Part shown: piece after piece, positions 10,182-18,653 of the stretch
How the letters are laid out: every line of letters starts with the position of its first letter
Numbering within the stretch: position 1 is the stretch's first letter
Assembly (NCBI GenBank): GCA_964649515.1
Contig: CAZYPV010000001.1
Coordinates: forward strand, 42,771 to 106,770
Direction of reading: 5' to 3'
Length of the DNA: 64,000 nucleotides
Source of the DNA: CALKGK01 sp964649515
Lineage (GTDB): Bacteria > Bacteroidota > Bacteroidia > Flavobacteriales_D > Sanyastnellaceae
Position numbers and translations under genes: made by a program
The notes under the pieces: model-generated
What the model saw: only the letters and a program-made list of their open reading frames with translations
What the model was told of the DNA's origin: nothing
Databases searched by the model: none

Positions 10182-10763
10182 TTATTCCGACTTTTCTTTG
10201 AGGTGCTTCAACTCTTCCAGTTTATGGTTGTAGGGAGAAACCAATCCACCCTGTTCATCCATCCATTTGGTGAGTACGATAAACTTCTCTTTTTTTCCTT
10301 CTTCGCCAATCGTATCGATTTTATTTGAAACTGTTCTAAGGCGAAATGCCGAATTGAGCACAGACGCTTTCGTTGCTGGATATTCTTCCGGAGCTTTATT
10401 TTTGAGCACCATGGCGTCTCTGAAGAGCTCGTTGTAGGTCATCGGTCGATCAGCGGCCTTCAAACGATCTAAGATAAATTTGCTCCACGTTGGTTTTGGA
10501 CCTCTTTTCTTTTTGCGTTTTCTGCGTTGAACTGCTGAATCGCTCGTTTTTCTGACTTTCGGAGAAGAAGAAGCGGCGCTCGCTGTTGGAGCATCCGACA
10601 TGATTTCGTCTTTATCCACTTTGACACCTCCCAATTTATCGAGCATGTTCGCGAGGTGGTTCAACTTCGATTTTGTTGCGATGTATTCTTGCTCGTAAAA
10701 AGCACGCATACTGAGCAACTCTTCTGCCGAAACAGAAATTGTTTTTTGATCTGTTTTGTTCAT
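10182..10763 (-). CDS. HARE-HTH-like winged-helix protein
   Basis: 193 residues from the ATG at 10763 (MNKTDQKTISVSAEELLS); an upstream in-frame start would overlap sequence that looks non-coding. The N-terminal third is helical (residues 10-50, ELLSMRAFYEQEYIATKSKL). A Ser/Lys/Arg-rich linker (about 60-95, with RRKRKKKRGPKPTW) looks DNA- or RNA-contacting. The C-terminal half (WSKFILDRLKAADRPMTYNE, then VLNSAFRLR and FIVLTKWM) resembles the HARE-HTH fold (HB1, ASXL, restriction endonuclease HTH), a winged helix thought to recognise features of DNA. The gene stands alone between two terminators, next to rnpB. A role as a small nucleoid or regulatory protein is inference. Confidence 0.6.
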   Translation of the reverse strand: MNKTDQKTISVSAEELLSMRAFYEQEYIATKSKLNHLANMLDKLGGVKVDKDEIMSDAPTASAASSSPKVRKTSDSAVQRRKRKKKRGPKPTWSKFILDRLKAADRPMTYNELFRDAMVLKNKAPEEYPATKASVLNSAFRLRTVSNKIDTIGEEGKKEKFIVLTKWMDEQGGLVSPYNHKLEELKHLKEKSE

Positions 10764-10851
10764 GATGTGCGGTTTTTCAAGTCTATGGGAAGAAATTTCT
10801 GAGATATCTTCGCTTAAACTACTAATGCATAGCAACAAAGATAATACAAAT

Positions 10852-10876
10852 AAAAAAAGCCCCGCAATGCGGGGCT
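10852..10876 (-). terminator. rnpB terminator
   Basis: Read on the minus strand, the hairpin AGCCCCGCATTGCGGGGCT (10858-10876) is followed by a run of seven T. It lies immediately after the RNase P RNA 3' end. Confidence 0.9.
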
Positions 10877-11194
10877 ACAAATTCATAAGCCGGATTCTGT
10901 TCTTCAATCAAATTGAAGTCTCGTCATTTATCTATTCAACCTACCCCCCAACCTTGAGCGAGCAGCTCTCAAACGCTGGTGTACATGGTATTTCATCCCA
11001 CAAGGTTTACCAAAGCTTACACAATCACTTGTGCAACTGGTGAGCTCTTACCTCACCTTTTCACCCTTACCAAACAAGTTGGCGGTTTAAATCTCTGTAG
11101 CACTATCTGTCATCCTAAAATGCCTGCTTTTTGGGCAGTGTGGCGCTCTTTGATGTCCGGACTTTCCTCTTCCGAAGAAGCGACGAGCCGATTT
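10877..11194 (-). ncRNA. rnpB: RNase P RNA, bacterial type A
   Basis: The catalytic RNA of ribonuclease P, which removes 5' leaders from tRNA precursors. Read on the minus strand it carries the conserved 5' element GAGGAAAGTCCGGAC (11155-11169) and the conserved 3' element ACAGAATCCGGCTTATGA (10883-10900), which pair to form the P4 core. The length, about 318 bases, is normal for Bacteroidota. A TACTTTTG -7 box precedes it and a strong terminator follows. The 5' end is estimated from the promoter. Confidence 0.95.
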
Positions 11195-11200
11195 GCGCTA

Positions 11201-11208
11201 CAAAAGTA
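11201..11208 (-). promoter_or_regulatory. -7 box of rnpB promoter
   Basis: TACTTTTG on the minus strand fits TAnnTTTG and sits directly upstream of the expected RNase P RNA 5' end. No TTG -33 element at the usual spacing was seen. Confidence 0.6.
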
Positions 11209-11220
11209 CGTTAATATTTG

Positions 11221-12564
11221 TTATTCGATGACGATCGTTTGCTTGTTCACAAAGGATAAGATGCCTTCTTGCCCCAATTCTCGTCCATACCCCGAGGTTT
11301 TCACTCCTCCGAAGGGCAAGTTGGGGTCTGACTTAACGAAAGCATTGAAAAACACCGCTCCTTCATCAAATTTTGAACATAAGGAAAGATACTCTTCAGG
11401 AGCATCGCACATGATGGATACACCAAGTCCGAACGGACCATGATTACTGAGTTCAATGGCTTCTTCAAAGGAAGAAAATGGAGTTACTGAAAGGACCGGG
11501 CCGAACAATTCTTCATCGAAAGCTCTCATCCCCGGTTGGCAGTCGAAAAGTGCATTGGGATGAAAAAGCGCTTGCTCTCTTTTGATCTCGAACAAAGCTG
11601 TGGCTCCTGTAGCTATGCTTTGGCGGCATTGTTCTTCAAGTTCTTCGGCCAGATCTTCTCGCGCCATCGGACCGATGTCTGGGTCCGTCAGAGGATCTCC
11701 CAATGACATGTTACGAATTGCTTTTTCCAGCGCTATCTTTGTTCGTTCATACCAACTTTCATGCACCAAAAGACGTTTCACGGCAATGCAACTTTGTCCG
11801 TTATTCTGAAACCTTCCCTGAACTGCCAATGCAATGCTCTTATCAAAATCGGCTTTTTCGGTGATGATCATCGCGTTGCTGCCTCCCAATTCCAATAAAG
11901 TGGGCTTAATGAGTCCGGCGGCAGTTTTCGCTAATGAGCTCCCAGCGTGAAGCGACCCCGTGAGCGTAACCCCTTTGATTCTCGCATCTTCAGCGATTTT
12001 GGAAGCATCGGCTCCCGCAACAAAAACACTCTTGAAAAGTGCAGGAAATCCCTCCAGTTGAAACGCCTTCTCCAGCGCTTCTGAGCAAGCAGAAACGTTG
12101 CTCGCATGCTTTAAAAGAACTGTATTTCCAGCCAAAATTGCCGGAACCGCAGCCCTCAACACTTGCCAAAATGGATAATTCCACGGCATTACTGCGTAAA
12201 CAATTCCTAATGCCTGGTGACGAACCAGTGCTTTCTTTGCCCCTGTTTCAACATACTCATCAGCCAAATACCTCGGAGCATGTTTTGCGTGGTGCTCGCA
12301 CAGCCAAATGCACTTATCGATCTCTCTTTTTGCTTGAGACAATGGTTTTCCCATCTCGAGCGTCATCAACTCTGCCCACTTCGATTTGTTCTCTTTCAAT
12401 GCAGCAGCCAAGCCCAAAACAAACGCACATCGTTGAATCACTGGGCTTGATCTCCAATGGGTGAACGACTCGTTCAACAAAGCAATACTCGCGTCTACTT
12501 CAGCCTCTGACGATGCTTTTCGCTCGAAAACAAGCTCTTGGTTCCACGGATTGATGCTTTTCAT
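11221..12564 (-). CDS. NAD(P)-dependent aldehyde dehydrogenase, succinate-semialdehyde dehydrogenase type
   Basis: 447 residues from the ATG at 12564 (MKSINPWNQE, the usual opening of this subfamily). It oxidises an aldehyde, probably succinate semialdehyde, to the acid. Visible landmarks: the cofactor-binding VMPWNYPFWQ segment, the general-base Glu in LLELGGSNAMI, the nucleophilic Cys in NNGQSCIAVKR, DEELFGPVLSV, and the C-terminal PFGGVKTSGYGRELG. It is slightly shorter than E. coli GabD, as is usual for the Bacteroidota group. No GABA transaminase lies nearby, so the physiological substrate is inferred from family resemblance only. The gene follows the M28 peptidase gene by 46 bases. Confidence 0.85.
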   Translation of the reverse strand: MKSINPWNQELVFERKASSEAEVDASIALLNESFTHWRSSPVIQRCAFVLGLAAALKENKSKWAELMTLEMGKPLSQAKREIDKCIWLCEHHAKHAPRYLADEYVETGAKKALVRHQALGIVYAVMPWNYPFWQVLRAAVPAILAGNTVLLKHASNVSACSEALEKAFQLEGFPALFKSVFVAGADASKIAEDARIKGVTLTGSLHAGSSLAKTAAGLIKPTLLELGGSNAMIITEKADFDKSIALAVQGRFQNNGQSCIAVKRLLVHESWYERTKIALEKAIRNMSLGDPLTDPDIGPMAREDLAEELEEQCRQSIATGATALFEIKREQALFHPNALFDCQPGMRAFDEELFGPVLSVTPFSSFEEAIELSNHGPFGLGVSIMCDAPEEYLSLCSKFDEGAVFFNAFVKSDPNLPFGGVKTSGYGRELGQEGILSFVNKQTIVIE

Positions 12565-12610
12565 GAGCAATGATGGTATTCGGTTATGAGACAATAATGA
12601 CTCGCTGGTC

Positions 12611-13897
12611 TTAATCCCAAATCACTTCAAGATTGAGCTCCTGTCCTTCGCGTATGACTTTAACAAGAGTGGTATCTTCAGGTTCAAAAATACTCAGACC
12701 TTCCATGTAGCTTTGCATATCGAGCACCTTCAGCTCTCCCATTTGGATTACAATATCTCCTTTTTGCATCCCTGCATTTTCTGCCGGACGATCTTCTCGC
12801 ACCCCATCGATGCGCATTCCTTCTCCGTCAAACAAATAGTCGGGAATCACCCCTAAAGTCACTTTAAACGCTGGAGCACTATCGTTGTCTTCATCCTTGG
12901 TTTTGGTGAATATCATTTGATCCAATTGGTCCACTTGTTGAATGAGTCGGGCTGTGTAATCATTGACCAACTTCATTCCTTTCATATTGATTTTTTCCAC
13001 ATCGTCGCTTGGTCGGTGGTAATCTTCGTGTTGCCCTGTGAACAAATGGAGCACTGGAATATCCTCGAGATAAAAACTCGTATGATCGGAAGGACCCACT
13101 CCCGACTCGCTCAAGACCAGTTTTAGACTGTCTTTGTTGGCAAGTTCCAATTGGCTATTCCAAGCCGGACTCGTTCCGTTGCCGTAGATCGCCAAGGTAT
13201 TTTCTTCGTTCATTCTTCCAACCATATCGAAATTGATCATGCATTTCACTTTATCGAGCGGAATTGTTGGTCGGTCGCAGAACGTATTGGAACCCCACAA
13301 TCCTTTTTCCTCACCCGAAAAGGCAATAAAGAGTACGTTGTGATTTTTCACCAAAGCCTGTACATCTTCAGCCAGAGAAAGCATTAGAGCCACACCGCTA
13401 GCATTGTCATCTGCACCATTGTGGATTTCGTAACCTTCCGTGTGCAAGGAATTTTCATCGCCCATTCCTAAGTGGTCGTAATGCGCGCCAATGACGATCC
13501 ACGAATCGCTTTGGTTTTCAAATTTGGCGATCACGTTTTTACCCGTAATTTCTTTCACCACCCCCATACCGTATCGGGTAGAATCTCCGTCGTTCATTTT
13601 TTGGATGGGTGGATGTGGTTTTTTGCTGAAATACTGGTAATAGCCCTCTTCTCCTGCTGCTTGTAATCCTAGTAGATCAAAGCGATTCGCAATATAAGCT
13701 GCTGCGAGTTCTTCTTCCTTTGTTCCTGTCTCTCTTCCACCCAATTTATCTGACGCTAAGTAGCTCAAATCTGCTTGTACAGTTCTCTGATTGAAAGAAA
13801 ATTGGGGTAACTTTTCCTCTTGACAAGCTGTAAAAACGCTAAGGAAAAGGACCGAAAAGGCAATACTTTTTAATGCAATTTGAGGGCTCGACTTCAT
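12611..13897 (-). CDS. M28-family zinc aminopeptidase lipoprotein with PDZ domain
   Basis: 428 residues. A lipoprotein signal ends at Cys25 (SVFTAC). An early PA-like or cap region precedes the M28 catalytic domain. Its two-zinc ligand motifs are GAHYDHLGMGD (His/Asp), HNGADDNASGVA (bridging Asp), FSGEEKGLWGS (catalytic Glu and ligand Glu), NFDMVGR (Asp), and a late His in the HEDYHRPSDD segment. The C-terminal 90 residues form a PDZ domain (IDGVREDRPAENAGMQKGD). It probably trims peptides or dipeptides in the periplasm or at the outer membrane. It is divergent from the following plus-strand gene, with 50 bases between the start codons. Confidence 0.9.
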   Translation of the reverse strand: MKSSPQIALKSIAFSVLFLSVFTACQEEKLPQFSFNQRTVQADLSYLASDKLGGRETGTKEEELAAAYIANRFDLLGLQAAGEEGYYQYFSKKPHPPIQKMNDGDSTRYGMGVVKEITGKNVIAKFENQSDSWIVIGAHYDHLGMGDENSLHTEGYEIHNGADDNASGVALMLSLAEDVQALVKNHNVLFIAFSGEEKGLWGSNTFCDRPTIPLDKVKCMINFDMVGRMNEENTLAIYGNGTSPAWNSQLELANKDSLKLVLSESGVGPSDHTSFYLEDIPVLHLFTGQHEDYHRPSDDVEKINMKGMKLVNDYTARLIQQVDQLDQMIFTKTKDEDNDSAPAFKVTLGVIPDYLFDGEGMRIDGVREDRPAENAGMQKGDIVIQMGELKVLDMQSYMEGLSIFEPEDTTLVKVIREGQELNLEVIWD

Positions 13898-13947
13898 TGG
13901 GACAGCATTTGTTGTAATTTCGTTGGCAAGTTAGTTAACAATCTACA

Positions 13948-15099
13948 ATGAGACACCTATTTATACCACTCGCGGTACTTTTTCTTCTTTCTTGTTCTGA
14001 AGGAAGCAATGCAGAACAACACGAACACGGGCATCACCATGCTGATGGCAAGGACAGTACTGCTCATCACCATCATCATGCACACGGTGGAAGTGCTGGC
14101 CCTGAAACCACTCACTACGACCAAGAAAAGCACCTTAAAAACGTTCGTCAGCTGACCTACGGTGGCGACAATGCCGAAGCCTATTGGAGCTTTGACGATC
14201 AAAGTTTGGTATTTCAATCCAACAACCCGAAATGGGGATATGCTTGTGATCAGATCTACGTTATGCCTTTGGAGAACATGACCCCGGACACCATCCCTCC
14301 TTTCATTGTATCGACAGGAAAAGGAAGAACCACCTGCAGTTATTTCATGCCCGGGGATAGCACCATCATTTACGGATCGACCCATTTGGGCGGTGATGCT
14401 TGTCCGGAAGAGGCCGATCGTAGCAGCGGACGTTATGTGTGGTCCATTTACGATACCTACGACCTTTTTGTGGGTGATATGGAAGGAAACATCGTGAAGC
14501 AGCTGACGGATTATGATGGTTATGACGCGGAAGCCACGCTCTCGCCCGATGGAAGTAAAATTGTATTTACGAGCACTCGAAGTGGTGATTTGGAGTTGTG
14601 GACCATGAATGTTGACGGGACCGACCTGAAGCAAATCACCTTTGACCTGGGGTACGATGGAGGAGCGTTTTTTAGTCCGGACGGAACTCAGCTCGTTTAC
14701 CGATCTAGCCGACCAAAAACGCCGGAGGAAATTGAGAAATATACCTCTTTGCTGGCAGAAGGATTGGTGGAACCCAGCGATATGGAATTGTATGTGTGTG
14801 ATGTTGACGGAACGAACCACCGTCAAGTGACCTCATTGGGTGGAGCAAATTGGGCTCCGTTCTTTCACCCTTCAGGAGAAAAAATTCTATTTTGTTCCAA
14901 TCATCACAGCGGAGGTTATCCTTTCAATTTATTTTTGATCAACGTGGATGGAACCGGCTTGGAGCAAGTGACTTTTGACGACGCCTTTGATTCTTTCCCC
15001 ATGTTTTCATACGACGGAAAGCACCTCGTTTTTGCATCCAACCGGAACAATGGAAGGACACGTGACACCAATCTTTTCATTGCAGAATGGCAAGACTAA
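13948..15099 (+). CDS. TolB-like beta-propeller lipoprotein with His-rich N-terminus
   Basis: 383 residues. The signal peptide ends with the lipobox LFLLSC (Cys at about residue 16). The next 45 residues are extremely His-rich (HEHGHHHADG, HHHHHAHGG), which suggests metal binding. The rest is a PD40/TolB-type propeller with repeated blades such as ATLSPDGSKIVFTSTRSGD, FSPDGTQLVYRSSR and FHPSGEKILFCSNH. Propellers of this type are typically protein- or glycan-interaction platforms; I see no enzyme motif. A 58-residue membrane protein starts inside its last codons. Confidence 0.85.
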   Translation: MRHLFIPLAVLFLLSCSEGSNAEQHEHGHHHADGKDSTAHHHHHAHGGSAGPETTHYDQEKHLKNVRQLTYGGDNAEAYWSFDDQSLVFQSNNPKWGYACDQIYVMPLENMTPDTIPPFIVSTGKGRTTCSYFMPGDSTIIYGSTHLGGDACPEEADRSSGRYVWSIYDTYDLFVGDMEGNIVKQLTDYDGYDAEATLSPDGSKIVFTSTRSGDLELWTMNVDGTDLKQITFDLGYDGGAFFSPDGTQLVYRSSRPKTPEEIEKYTSLLAEGLVEPSDMELYVCDVDGTNHRQVTSLGGANWAPFFHPSGEKILFCSNHHSGGYPFNLFLINVDGTGLEQVTFDDAFDSFPMFSYDGKHLVFASNRNNGRTRDTNLFIAEWQD

Positions 15100-15263
15100 A
15101 AGAAGAAAAAGATCAGCATAAAAGAGATCAAAGCTCTCCGTTCCGAAGGTGGATTAAACGCCTTGGATGGGGAGCTTTTTTGTTCTTTCTGATCAAAGGA
15201 ATTCTTTGGCTGATTGTGCTTTTCTTCGGCGCACAAGCCCTTGGTTTAGAAGGTTGTAACTGA
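15087..15263 (+). CDS. 58-residue single-pass membrane protein
   Basis: The frame starts at an ATG overlapping the end of the propeller lipoprotein gene by 13 bases and encodes a basic N-terminus (MARLKEEKDQHKRDQ, then RRWIKRLGWG) followed by one hydrophobic segment (FLFFLIKGILWLIVLFFGAQ) and a short tail ending in GCN. The overlap suggests translational coupling. The positive-inside pattern and the WIKRLGWGAFLFFLIKG core look like a genuine small inner-membrane protein. I cannot assign a function. Confidence 0.65.
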   Translation: MARLKEEKDQHKRDQSSPFRRWIKRLGWGAFLFFLIKGILWLIVLFFGAQALGLEGCN

Positions 15264-15270
15264 CCTTATT

Positions 15271-15645
15271 TTACCCTTTGATGAAATCGATGCACATGGG
15301 ATAATCGTAGTCTTCCCCTTTGGATGCCGCCACCGAAGCGACAATCATGACAATGGTTGCAAAAATGCCCAAGGCCGCCATGAGAAAAATCCCCACGATG
15401 AAGAAAACCATGATGATACAAACGACTGCATAAATGAGCATGGACAATTGAAAGTTCAGCGATTTGCGGGCATGCTCAGCCACAAACTTGGATTCATCTT
15501 TTTTGACAATCCAAAGGATGAGAGGAACAATAAAACCGCCGAACATGGTTCCTAGATGCGCCAAAAGCGCCAAATTCTTATCGTCTTGAGAAATTTGTTC
15601 TTTTTGTAGGGTAATATCGTCGAGTGGACTTCTGTTTGATTCCAT
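15271..15645 (-). CDS. DUF4870 (Tic20-like) membrane protein
   Basis: 124 residues. After a polar N-terminus (about 25 residues) comes the DUF4870 signature LALLAHLGTMFGGFIVPLIL, then WIVKKDESKFVAEHARKSLN, and two further hydrophobic segments. Four-helix membrane proteins of this family are related in fold to Tic20; their role in bacteria is unknown. A TAACTTTG -7 box lies at 15662-15669, 16 bases before the ATG. Confidence 0.9.
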   Translation of the reverse strand: MESNRSPLDDITLQKEQISQDDKNLALLAHLGTMFGGFIVPLILWIVKKDESKFVAEHARKSLNFQLSMLIYAVVCIIMVFFIVGIFLMAALGIFATIVMIVASVAASKGEDYDYPMCIDFIKG

Positions 15646-15778
15646 ATCATTGAGCTTTTGACAAAGTTAAGCCCAACAAATGAAATTGGCGTACCGCTGC
15701 TCCTTTGAAATGGTTCACTCATCACAATAATTAGCTTTGAAACTACGATGACACTCGTTGATAGCAATCTAGCAAGCA

Positions 15779-16903
15779 TCAGAATGCCTCTCCAATGGTG
15801 AAGTAGTAGTCGCGATGGTCCTTGCTAATGGCAAAATCCAAACGAAGGTTCAAATGTTTCTCTCGATCTAAGTTAAAGCGAAGACCGAGTCCACCAGCAA
15901 GAGCACTTGTTTGGATATTGAGGTCATTGAAATCATGCCCAGTATTTCCCAGTGATACAAAAGCTACTGCACCAAATCGTTGATACACCTCTGCCCTCAA
16001 TTCGCTTTGAAAGAGGAGGGCTACATTGTCTCGATACCTTCCTTCGAACATCCCTCTCATTCGGTTTTCTCCTCCGAGAATGGCCATGGCAAAGAAGGGG
16101 GCGTTTCCCGAAATATGGTCAACAAAGGCTTGATTGGCCCAAACGATTTTAGGAGTAAGCGGATGATACCAGCGCACATCTGCCCGATTTCGCCAAAAAT
16201 CAAAATCGCTCAAAGGTGTGAAGTCGGGATGACTCACCAATTCAATAAAATGGCCTTTTTTGGGATAGAAGACTTGATCTCTTTCATCTTTGTTCAGTAT
16301 CACACCAAAGCCCCATGTACGTCCTCCCTCCTCACCTAGAATCGTATTTTGGCCCAAAAGTCCGGGTTCGTTTGCCTCAATTTCGAAGTCCTCAAGCCAC
16401 ATTCTCAATCCGAGGTACCATCGGTTTTTGATTGCGCGAAGATAATTTAGGCGAATACGAAAGAAGTCGGCATCGTAGTTTTGCGCTTTGGATTGGATGG
16501 CGTCGCCTTGCCCAAAGTAATTGTAGGCATATCGGTAGTAGCTAAATTCTCCATAAGCCACATGCTTTCTTTCCCCCCAAAACAAGTGAAAAGGCAATGA
16601 ACTTAATACCTGTTGATTTTGCGTGTAGGCCGCTCCCATTTGGATTTGGCTTGGCGGACTAAGACTATCTTTTGGGTTGAAATAGAAATTCCACAAACCC
16701 GCTGCTCCACCACCCCATCGGGTCTCTGGAAATCGAAAAGCCACTGGGAAAGCCAAGAGGTAAGACTGTTTTTCGAGCGTGTCGACCTGCGCAATTTCTT
16801 TTTGAGCCAAAGTGTCTGAGCTTGACAAAAGAGCGAAAAGCATCCAAGCACAAACCCAACCTTTTGAAGGTGTCCAGCACAAAACATTCTTCCATCTTTT
16901 CAC
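15779..16903 (-). CDS. Omp85-type (BamA/TamA-like) outer-membrane beta-barrel protein
   Basis: 374 residues, starting with GTG at 16903 (no in-frame ATG precedes the signal peptide, which ends in SSSDTLAQ near residue 34). The rest is alternating strands with Tyr/Trp girdles; features of the Omp85 surface-antigen barrel include GGENRMRGMFEGRYRD (the RGF/Y-like loop 6 motif) and a C-terminal strand ending in Phe. No POTRA domains are present, so this is a barrel-only member, unlike full-length BamA or TamA. It may assist lipid or protein export across the outer membrane. A TACCTTTG box lies only 4 bases before the GTG. Confidence 0.8.
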   Translation of the reverse strand: MKRWKNVLCWTPSKGWVCAWMLFALLSSSDTLAQKEIAQVDTLEKQSYLLAFPVAFRFPETRWGGGAAGLWNFYFNPKDSLSPPSQIQMGAAYTQNQQVLSSLPFHLFWGERKHVAYGEFSYYRYAYNYFGQGDAIQSKAQNYDADFFRIRLNYLRAIKNRWYLGLRMWLEDFEIEANEPGLLGQNTILGEEGGRTWGFGVILNKDERDQVFYPKKGHFIELVSHPDFTPLSDFDFWRNRADVRWYHPLTPKIVWANQAFVDHISGNAPFFAMAILGGENRMRGMFEGRYRDNVALLFQSELRAEVYQRFGAVAFVSLGNTGHDFNDLNIQTSALAGGLGLRFNLDREKHLNLRLDFAISKDHRDYYFTIGEAF

Positions 16904-16907
16904 TAAA

Positions 16908-16945
16908 CAAAGGTAGTCGCTTGGGATTAGAAATCGTTATTTTTG
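16908..16945. promoter_or_regulatory. Divergent -7 boxes between the Omp85-like gene and the pseudouridine synthase gene
   Basis: TACCTTTG on the minus strand (16908-16915) faces the barrel gene, and TATTTTTG on the plus strand (16938-16945) faces the synthase gene. Each ends 4 bases before its start codon, so both transcripts may begin at or almost at the start codon. The whole intergenic space is 46 bases. Confidence 0.55.
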
Positions 16946-16949
16946 TGCT

Positions 16950-17531
16950 ATGAGGTATTTTGCATTCCACAAGCCCTACGGTTTTTTATCTCAATTTACT
17001 GATGAAGGTCGTTGGAAGGGACTGGCCACTTTATCGCTTTTTCCTCCTAACGTTTATCCCATTGGACGTTTGGATGCAGATAGCGAAGGGCTGTTGTTGC
17101 TGAGCAGTGATTCTTCCATCAACGCTCGATTACTTCACCCCAAAAAAAAACACAAACGCAGTTATTTGGTGCAAGTTGAGGGAGAGATTAGCGACGAGGC
17201 CATAAGGGCTTTGAGGGGTCCGCTACATTTGAATTACAAAGGGAAAACCCATCGAACGGCTTTGGCTGAAGTAAAGCGAATTGCAGAACCTGAATTTTTA
17301 GAAGATCGGGATCCACCAGTCCGCTTTCGAAAATCGGTTCCGAGCTCTTGGATTGAATTGGTATTGACGGAAGGAAAGAATCGCCAAGTGCGAAAAATGA
17401 CCGCTCATGTGGGGTTCCCAACGCTTCGCTTGTTGCGTCAGTCCATTGAAGGAATTAGTATTGCTCAGTTGCCCCAAGGAGCCATGAAGGAATACAGCAA
17501 AAAGGAATTTGAGGAATTATTGGGGCTTTAG
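16950..17531 (+). CDS. RsuA/RluE-family rRNA pseudouridine synthase
   Basis: 193 residues. Lacks the N-terminal S4 domain, like RluE, which modifies 23S rRNA (U2457 in E. coli). Landmarks: FAFHKPYGFLSQF, the catalytic-Asp motif PIGRLDADSEGLLLLS, and ELVLTEGKNRQVRKM. The reaction isomerises a specific uridine to pseudouridine. RluE identity is likely from the size and the missing S4 domain; the exact target base cannot be read from the sequence. Its stop codon overlaps the convergent response-regulator gene by 4 bases. Confidence 0.88.
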   Translation: MRYFAFHKPYGFLSQFTDEGRWKGLATLSLFPPNVYPIGRLDADSEGLLLLSSDSSINARLLHPKKKHKRSYLVQVEGEISDEAIRALRGPLHLNYKGKTHRTALAEVKRIAEPEFLEDRDPPVRFRKSVPSSWIELVLTEGKNRQVRKMTAHVGFPTLRLLRQSIEGISIAQLPQGAMKEYSKKEFEELLGL

Positions 17532-18196
17532 TCCAAATCGTTCAATTCGATGATTCCGTGTTTGATGGCGTGAACCACCAGCGAAACCGTTTTTTGAACT
17601 TCAGCTTTTTCCATCATTCCGGCTTTGATGTTTTCAATGGTACGCACTGAACGACTCAATTCTTCAGCAATTTCCGAAGCTTTTTTTCCCTGACAAAGTC
17701 GAATTAAAATGAATCTTTCTTGCTCGGTGTACAATCCTTTCATGCCAGAAGGTCGCCTACGGTATCGTTGTTCCAGACCTTTAATGAGCTGTTGAGAGAG
17801 GTGGTCTGACAGATAATACCCTTCGTTTTGAACGGAGTGCAAGGCTTTCTCCAATTCACTTTCTTCCATGTTCTTCGGGAGGACTGTTTTTGCACCCATT
17901 TCAAAAACGTGGAAAACATCTTGACCCAATAAATCATTCGTCATTCCAATGACTTTACATTTCAAGCGGTTGGAATAATTGATCTGTTTGATGGTATCAT
18001 AGCCGTTGAGAAAAGGCATATCTAAATCAACAAGAACGAGATCGATGGTTTCTAAATCCTCTTCATTTTTCAATAAATCACTTCCGCTGCTCGAAGCCAA
18101 AAACACCTTCATTCCTGAGAAGGAATTGACCACATTAGAGAGTCCGGCCCTCAAAAGTGACTGATCTTCAGCAATGGCGACTTTAATTGTACTCAT
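17528..18196 (-). CDS. NarL/LuxR-family response regulator
   Basis: 222 residues from the ATG at 18196 (MSTIKVAIAEDQSLLRAGL, the canonical receiver start); an upstream in-frame start would add 18 residues with no counterpart in the family. Receiver domain at about 1-120, with the acidic pair E10/D11, phosphoacceptor D57 in LVLVDLDMP, and the conserved Lys in TVLPKNMEE. A LuxR-type HTH occupies about 150-215 (LYTEQERFILIRLCQGKKAS, SVRTIENIKAGM). No histidine kinase is adjacent; in Bacteroidota such orphans usually partner with TPR-containing HisKA_3 kinases elsewhere. DNA targets are unknown. Confidence 0.92.
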   Translation of the reverse strand: MSTIKVAIAEDQSLLRAGLSNVVNSFSGMKVFLASSSGSDLLKNEEDLETIDLVLVDLDMPFLNGYDTIKQINYSNRLKCKVIGMTNDLLGQDVFHVFEMGAKTVLPKNMEESELEKALHSVQNEGYYLSDHLSQQLIKGLEQRYRRRPSGMKGLYTEQERFILIRLCQGKKASEIAEELSRSVRTIENIKAGMMEKAEVQKTVSLVVHAIKHGIIELNDLD

Positions 18197-18653
18197 ATTT
18201 AGTAAGCTAGATTTTTTTGTACTGAACATCTTATTTTGCTCATCGCTCAAAAGTCGAGTTTCAGCACCTTACCAAGTACGTTCAAATCATTTCGAATTCT
18301 TGCTTTTACAGATTACAACTTGCAATTGAACGCAAATACAGTTATTCCAAATGATCTTTCTGGCACTTTTTCAGCTAAATGAAAAAACACAATGCACAAC
18401 TGAGGTGGTTCTTTCATTTACTTAGTGTTACAAAGCTAGGGAATTGAAGTCTTCTGGGGGAACTATTTTATTCACATGTAGAGAAGAACATGTTAAAACT
18501 CTCGATATCAAAACCTTAATTCTTACAACAAGTATTGGCATCCATTTTAATGTGGATTAAGTAAAACTACTCTTGGAAATGCCCAAGTGAAATGATCGCC
18601 TCTGTTTCAAGGTCAAACACTCCTGAACACTTCATTTTAATTAGCTTTGCCTC
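18197..18653. other. Intergenic region, 457 bases
   Basis: AT-rich space between two divergent genes, the response regulator and the acyltransferase. I found no RNA gene, no convincing hairpin and no frame longer than about 25 codons. A -7 box for the downstream gene lies at its right end. The length leaves room for regulatory sites on either side. Confidence 0.5.
18642..18649 (+). promoter_or_regulatory. -7 box of the acyltransferase gene
   Basis: TAGCTTTG fits TAnnTTTG and ends 4 bases before the ATG at 18654, suggesting a leaderless or nearly leaderless transcript. No -33 TTG at standard spacing. Confidence 0.5.

Noticed and set aside
12611..14000. M28 peptidase and propeller lipoprotein as a bidirectional secretion or defence system
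   Set aside because: They are only divergent neighbours; nothing in either sequence points to a joint system or to phage defence.
13957..14826. 289-codon open frame antisense to the propeller lipoprotein
   Set aside because: The plus-strand frame has a signal peptide and recognisable blades; the antisense frame shows no domain, and its composition follows the opposite strand.
18378..18446. A 22-codon frame in the 457-base intergenic region
   Set aside because: Too short, no promoter or overlap supporting it, and no recognisable feature.
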